Source of the DNA: 3107 sp001483205
GTDB lineage: Bacteria > Pseudomonadota > Alphaproteobacteria > Rhodobacterales > Rhodobacteraceae
Reading direction: 5' to 3'
Assembly (NCBI GenBank): GCA_964291375.2
Contig: OZ219809.1
Coordinates: 496,001-560,000 of the forward strand
Length of the DNA: 64,000 nucleotides
In this document: piece by piece, positions 62,077 through 64,000 of the stretch
Numbering within the stretch: the stretch's first letter is position 1
Layout: every line of letters starts with the position of its first letter
Made by a program: the position numbers and the translations under genes
The notes under the pieces: generated by a model
Told to the model about the DNA's origin: nothing
What the model saw: the letters and a program-made list of their open reading frames with translations, nothing else
The model's database searches: none

Positions 62077-62856
62077 TCAGGCGTCAAGTTCCACCCAGAG
62101 CGGCACATGGTCCGACGGCCTTTCGCGCCCCCGGATTTCGGCATCAATCCCGCAATCCGACATCAGATCAGCGCATTGCGGCGTCAGCAGCATATGGTCG
62201 ATCCGAATGCCATTGTTCCGGCTCCATGCCCCCGCCTGATAATCCCAGAACGTATAGTTTTCCGGCCCCTGATCGCGGGCACGAAACGCATCCGTAAAGC
62301 CCAGGTTGATTATGTCGCGCCAGGCCCGCCGCGATTCGGGCCGATAGAGCGCATCATCCTGCCATGTTTCGGGGCGTTTCGCGTCCTCCGGCTGGGGGAT
62401 GATATTGTAATCGCCCGCCATCAGCGCCGGTTCTTCGCCCTTCAGAAGCGCCTCGGCGCGGGTTTTCAGACGCCGCATCCAAGACAGCTTGTAATCGTAT
62501 TTCGGCCCCGGAGCGGGGTTGCCGTTCGGCAGATAGAGGCCACAGACGCGCACCGCCTGCGTGCCGATCACGGTTGCCTCGATCCATCGGGCCTGTTCGT
62601 CGCCCGCGTCACCGGGCAGGCCGCGCCGGATGTCCTCAACCGGCAGCCGGGACAGAAGGGCAACACCGTTGAAGCTCTTCTGCCCGTGGGTTTCAACCCT
62701 GTAGCCGCGTTCCTCGAAAGGGGCGCGCGGGAAGGCGTCATCGACGGACTTGATTTCCTGAAGCAGCACAACATCCGGCTTTGCTTCGTCCAGCCAGTCG
62801 CAGAGGGCGGCGGCGCGCGCCCGGATGCCGTTGATGTTGAATGTGGCGATCTTCAT
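62077..62856 (-). CDS. xth: Exodeoxyribonuclease III (AP endonuclease)
   Basis: 259 residues from ATG 62856 (MKIATFNINGIRARAAALCDWL). Motifs: VVLLQEIKSVDDAFP, YLPNGNPAPGPKYDYKLSWM, ALMAGDYNIIPQPEDAKRP, GFTDAFRA, and C-terminal NNGIRIDHMLLTP with SDHVPLWVEL, giving the full Asn/Glu/Asp/His catalytic set. It repairs abasic sites. The xth gene is 44 bp downstream of a small membrane-protein gene on the same strand. Confidence 0.95.
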   Translation of the reverse strand: MKIATFNINGIRARAAALCDWLDEAKPDVVLLQEIKSVDDAFPRAPFEERGYRVETHGQKSFNGVALLSRLPVEDIRRGLPGDAGDEQARWIEATVIGTQAVRVCGLYLPNGNPAPGPKYDYKLSWMRRLKTRAEALLKGEEPALMAGDYNIIPQPEDAKRPETWQDDALYRPESRRAWRDIINLGFTDAFRARDQGPENYTFWDYQAGAWSRNNGIRIDHMLLTPQCADLMSDCGIDAEIRGRERPSDHVPLWVELDA

Positions 62857-62900
62857 GGCGTCCTTCCCCTCATGCGCAGACCGGTGCGGGCGGTGGTGCC

Positions 62901-63116
62901 TCACCCGACAAGAACGCCGATAATCACCAGCATCAGCCCGATGGCCGACACAAACAGCGCCGCCATATTCAGCGCCATCACCCCTTGCAAACGGGCGTGC
63001 ATCTCTTCGCCCTCAAGCCCCTCTCTTCTGGCCCTGAGCGCAATCAGGATGCACCGGATCAGCCCGATCACCCCCAACAGCGACAGCACCGCCCCGCCCC
63101 AGACCATAAGCTCCAT
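62901..63116 (-). CDS. Small two-helix membrane protein
   Basis: 71 residues with two hydrophobic helices (VWGGAVLSLLGVIGLIRCILIAL and NMAALFVSAIGLMLVIIGVLV, given by position) separated by an acidic/basic loop RARREGLEGEEMHARLQG. It looks like a conserved small inner-membrane protein of this group. Function unknown. It lies between rplY and xth in the same direction. Confidence 0.8.
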   Translation of the reverse strand: MELMVWGGAVLSLLGVIGLIRCILIALRARREGLEGEEMHARLQGVMALNMAALFVSAIGLMLVIIGVLVG

Positions 63117-63179
63117 GCGATTGCTCCCCTGCCGGTCCCGGCTGTCGGGCGGGGTCAGGCCAGCCCGGTGCGCAGCACC

Positions 63180-63836
63180 CTACTCCTCTGCGTTCTCTTC
63201 ATCGGCGGCGGTCGGCACCTCATCGGCGGCAACCTGCTCTTCTTCGCCCTCATCATCGGATTGCAGGCTCGACGGGGCCTGAATGTTGGCGATGACAAAA
63301 TCGCGGTCGATGGTCGGCTTTGCCCCCGCAGGCAGATCAACGCCGGAGATGCTGAGCGTATCCCCGATCCCGGCCTCGGCCAGATCAACGGTGATCTTCT
63401 CGGGGATGTCGCCTGCGGTCACCACCAGCTCCACCACCGGGCGCACCACGGTCAGCACACCGCCCTTGCGCAGGCCGGGGCAACTGTCTTCGTTGGCAAA
63501 CTCGACCGGAATGTCGAGGTTGATCTTGGTGGTGCGGCGCAGGCGGAGCAGGTCCAGATGGGTGGGCAAGTCCTTCACCACATCGCGCTGAACGCCCCGG
63601 CAGATGACGCGCACATCATCATGGCCCTCGACCTTCAGGTTGAACAGCGTCGAGAGGAACCGCCCCGCGCCCAGACGCTTGATCAGCACGTTGAAGGGAA
63701 TGCTGATCGGCAGCGGGTCGGCGTCGCCGCCATATACGATGCCCGGTACGTTGCCTTCGCGGCGTGTCTGACGAGCGGCGCCCTTGCCTGTCCCCGTCCG
63801 TACCGTGGCGTGAAGATCGGGGATCTCACGAGCCAT
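63180..63836 (-). CDS. rplY: 50S ribosomal protein L25/general stress protein Ctc
   Basis: 218 residues, the long Ctc/TL5 form. N-terminal 5S-rRNA-binding L25 domain (TGKGAARQTRREGNVPGIVYGG, FLSTLFNLKVEG) and a C-terminal beta domain from about 98 (DIPVEFANEDSCPGLRKGG), ending in an acidic tail (SDDEGEEEQVAADE). It binds 5S rRNA in the large subunit. Its usual neighbour pth would lie outside or downstream. Confidence 0.95.
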   Translation of the reverse strand: MAREIPDLHATVRTGTGKGAARQTRREGNVPGIVYGGDADPLPISIPFNVLIKRLGAGRFLSTLFNLKVEGHDDVRVICRGVQRDVVKDLPTHLDLLRLRRTTKINLDIPVEFANEDSCPGLRKGGVLTVVRPVVELVVTAGDIPEKITVDLAEAGIGDTLSISGVDLPAGAKPTIDRDFVIANIQAPSSLQSDDEGEEEQVAADEVPTAADEENAEE

Positions 63837-63955
63837 GGGTGTTCTCCAGTTCTGTCAGGGCGGGCATCCTCCAAGGCTGTATGCCCGCGCGTGAAACCGT
63901 GCCTATAGAGGAGTCGCCGGGGCTTGGGAAGAGGGAAATCGGACGGACGGACAGC

Positions 63956-63971
63956 CTTATCCGCGGATAAG
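63956..63971. repeat. Isolated palindrome copy at the right edge
   Basis: One perfect CTTATCCGCGGATAAG upstream of rplY, followed at about 63984 by TGACGCCCGAATTT, a shortened form of the CCTGACGCCCGGATTTTGAG repeat seen near 24442 and 30332. The remaining 100 bp to rplY contain no gene. Confidence 0.85.
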
Positions 63972-64000
63972 GCCGGGTGTATGGCGTGACGCCCGAATTT

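Overview
The window looks like chromosome from a high-GC alphaproteobacterium, most probably a Rhodobacterales (roseobacter-type) member. This rests on gene content and order: Mth938-ccmABCDG, yidC-MOSC-yihA-argB, a four-gene bztABCD amino-acid transporter, ATP12-rluA-crcB, and hom-glpX-recJ. No rRNA, plasmid or phage core genes, transposase or integrase are visible.

Layout. 1-2930 (minus) is the export part of an NHLP/NHLM-type peptide system: HlyD-like protein, C39-peptidase ABC transporter and the start of a second ABC transporter. 3565-7202 (plus) is an Mth938-domain gene and the cytochrome c maturation operon ccmABCDG. 7848-9398 is a membrane GGDEF/EAL protein. 10368-14531 is yidC, a MOSC protein, yihA and argB. 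14969-16910 is a tightly overlapping sterol desaturase/ferredoxin/SixA operon. 16977-21534 (minus) is bztABCD. 21733-26731 (minus) is ATP12, a pseudouridine synthase, crcB and rarA. An orphan DNA methyltransferase and tRNA-Glu(TTC) follow, then recJ, glpX, hom and a small lipoprotein. 33356-34860 (minus) is an unusual restriction-modification pair: a NotI-family nuclease with a shortened C-terminus and a D12-class adenine methylase. 35043-42652 is a GntR regulator divergent from a glnT-glxBCD-type cluster with three extra genes, one of them nitrilase-family. 42924-44654 is leuA with a leucine-rich leader peptide. 44844-48717 is a thiolase/cupin/FadB beta-oxidation operon. Then come an EVE protein, tuf, a lipoprotein, a large multidomain autotransporter-like protein, an Sfp-type PPTase, glpK, a dimethylglycine/sarcosine dehydrogenase-like enzyme, xth, a small membrane protein and rplY.

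The most unusual aspect is the intergenic DNA. Many gaps hold a mosaic of short repeats: (i) a 16-bp perfect palindrome CTTATCCGCGGATAAG (15 perfect copies, 5 one-mismatch copies and one near copy inside yidC), often in arrays with 23-, 31- or 55-bp spacing; (ii) MITE-like units with about 16-bp terminal inverted repeats (AAGACCTCTGCATAAT) and distinct left and right ends; (iii) a 75-bp conserved core inside four of these; (iv) hairpin modules whose copies show compensatory changes and mostly GNRA-like loops; (v) paired LacI-type operators with no sugar gene nearby. The repeats have been associated with local rearrangement: a 76-bp duplication of the ccmB 3' end, a 208-bp tandem duplication, and an insertion-like array where rpmH/rnpA often sit upstream of yidC. 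Together they look like a non-autonomous repeat family, possibly transcribed as structured RNA. Its autonomous partner is not in this window.
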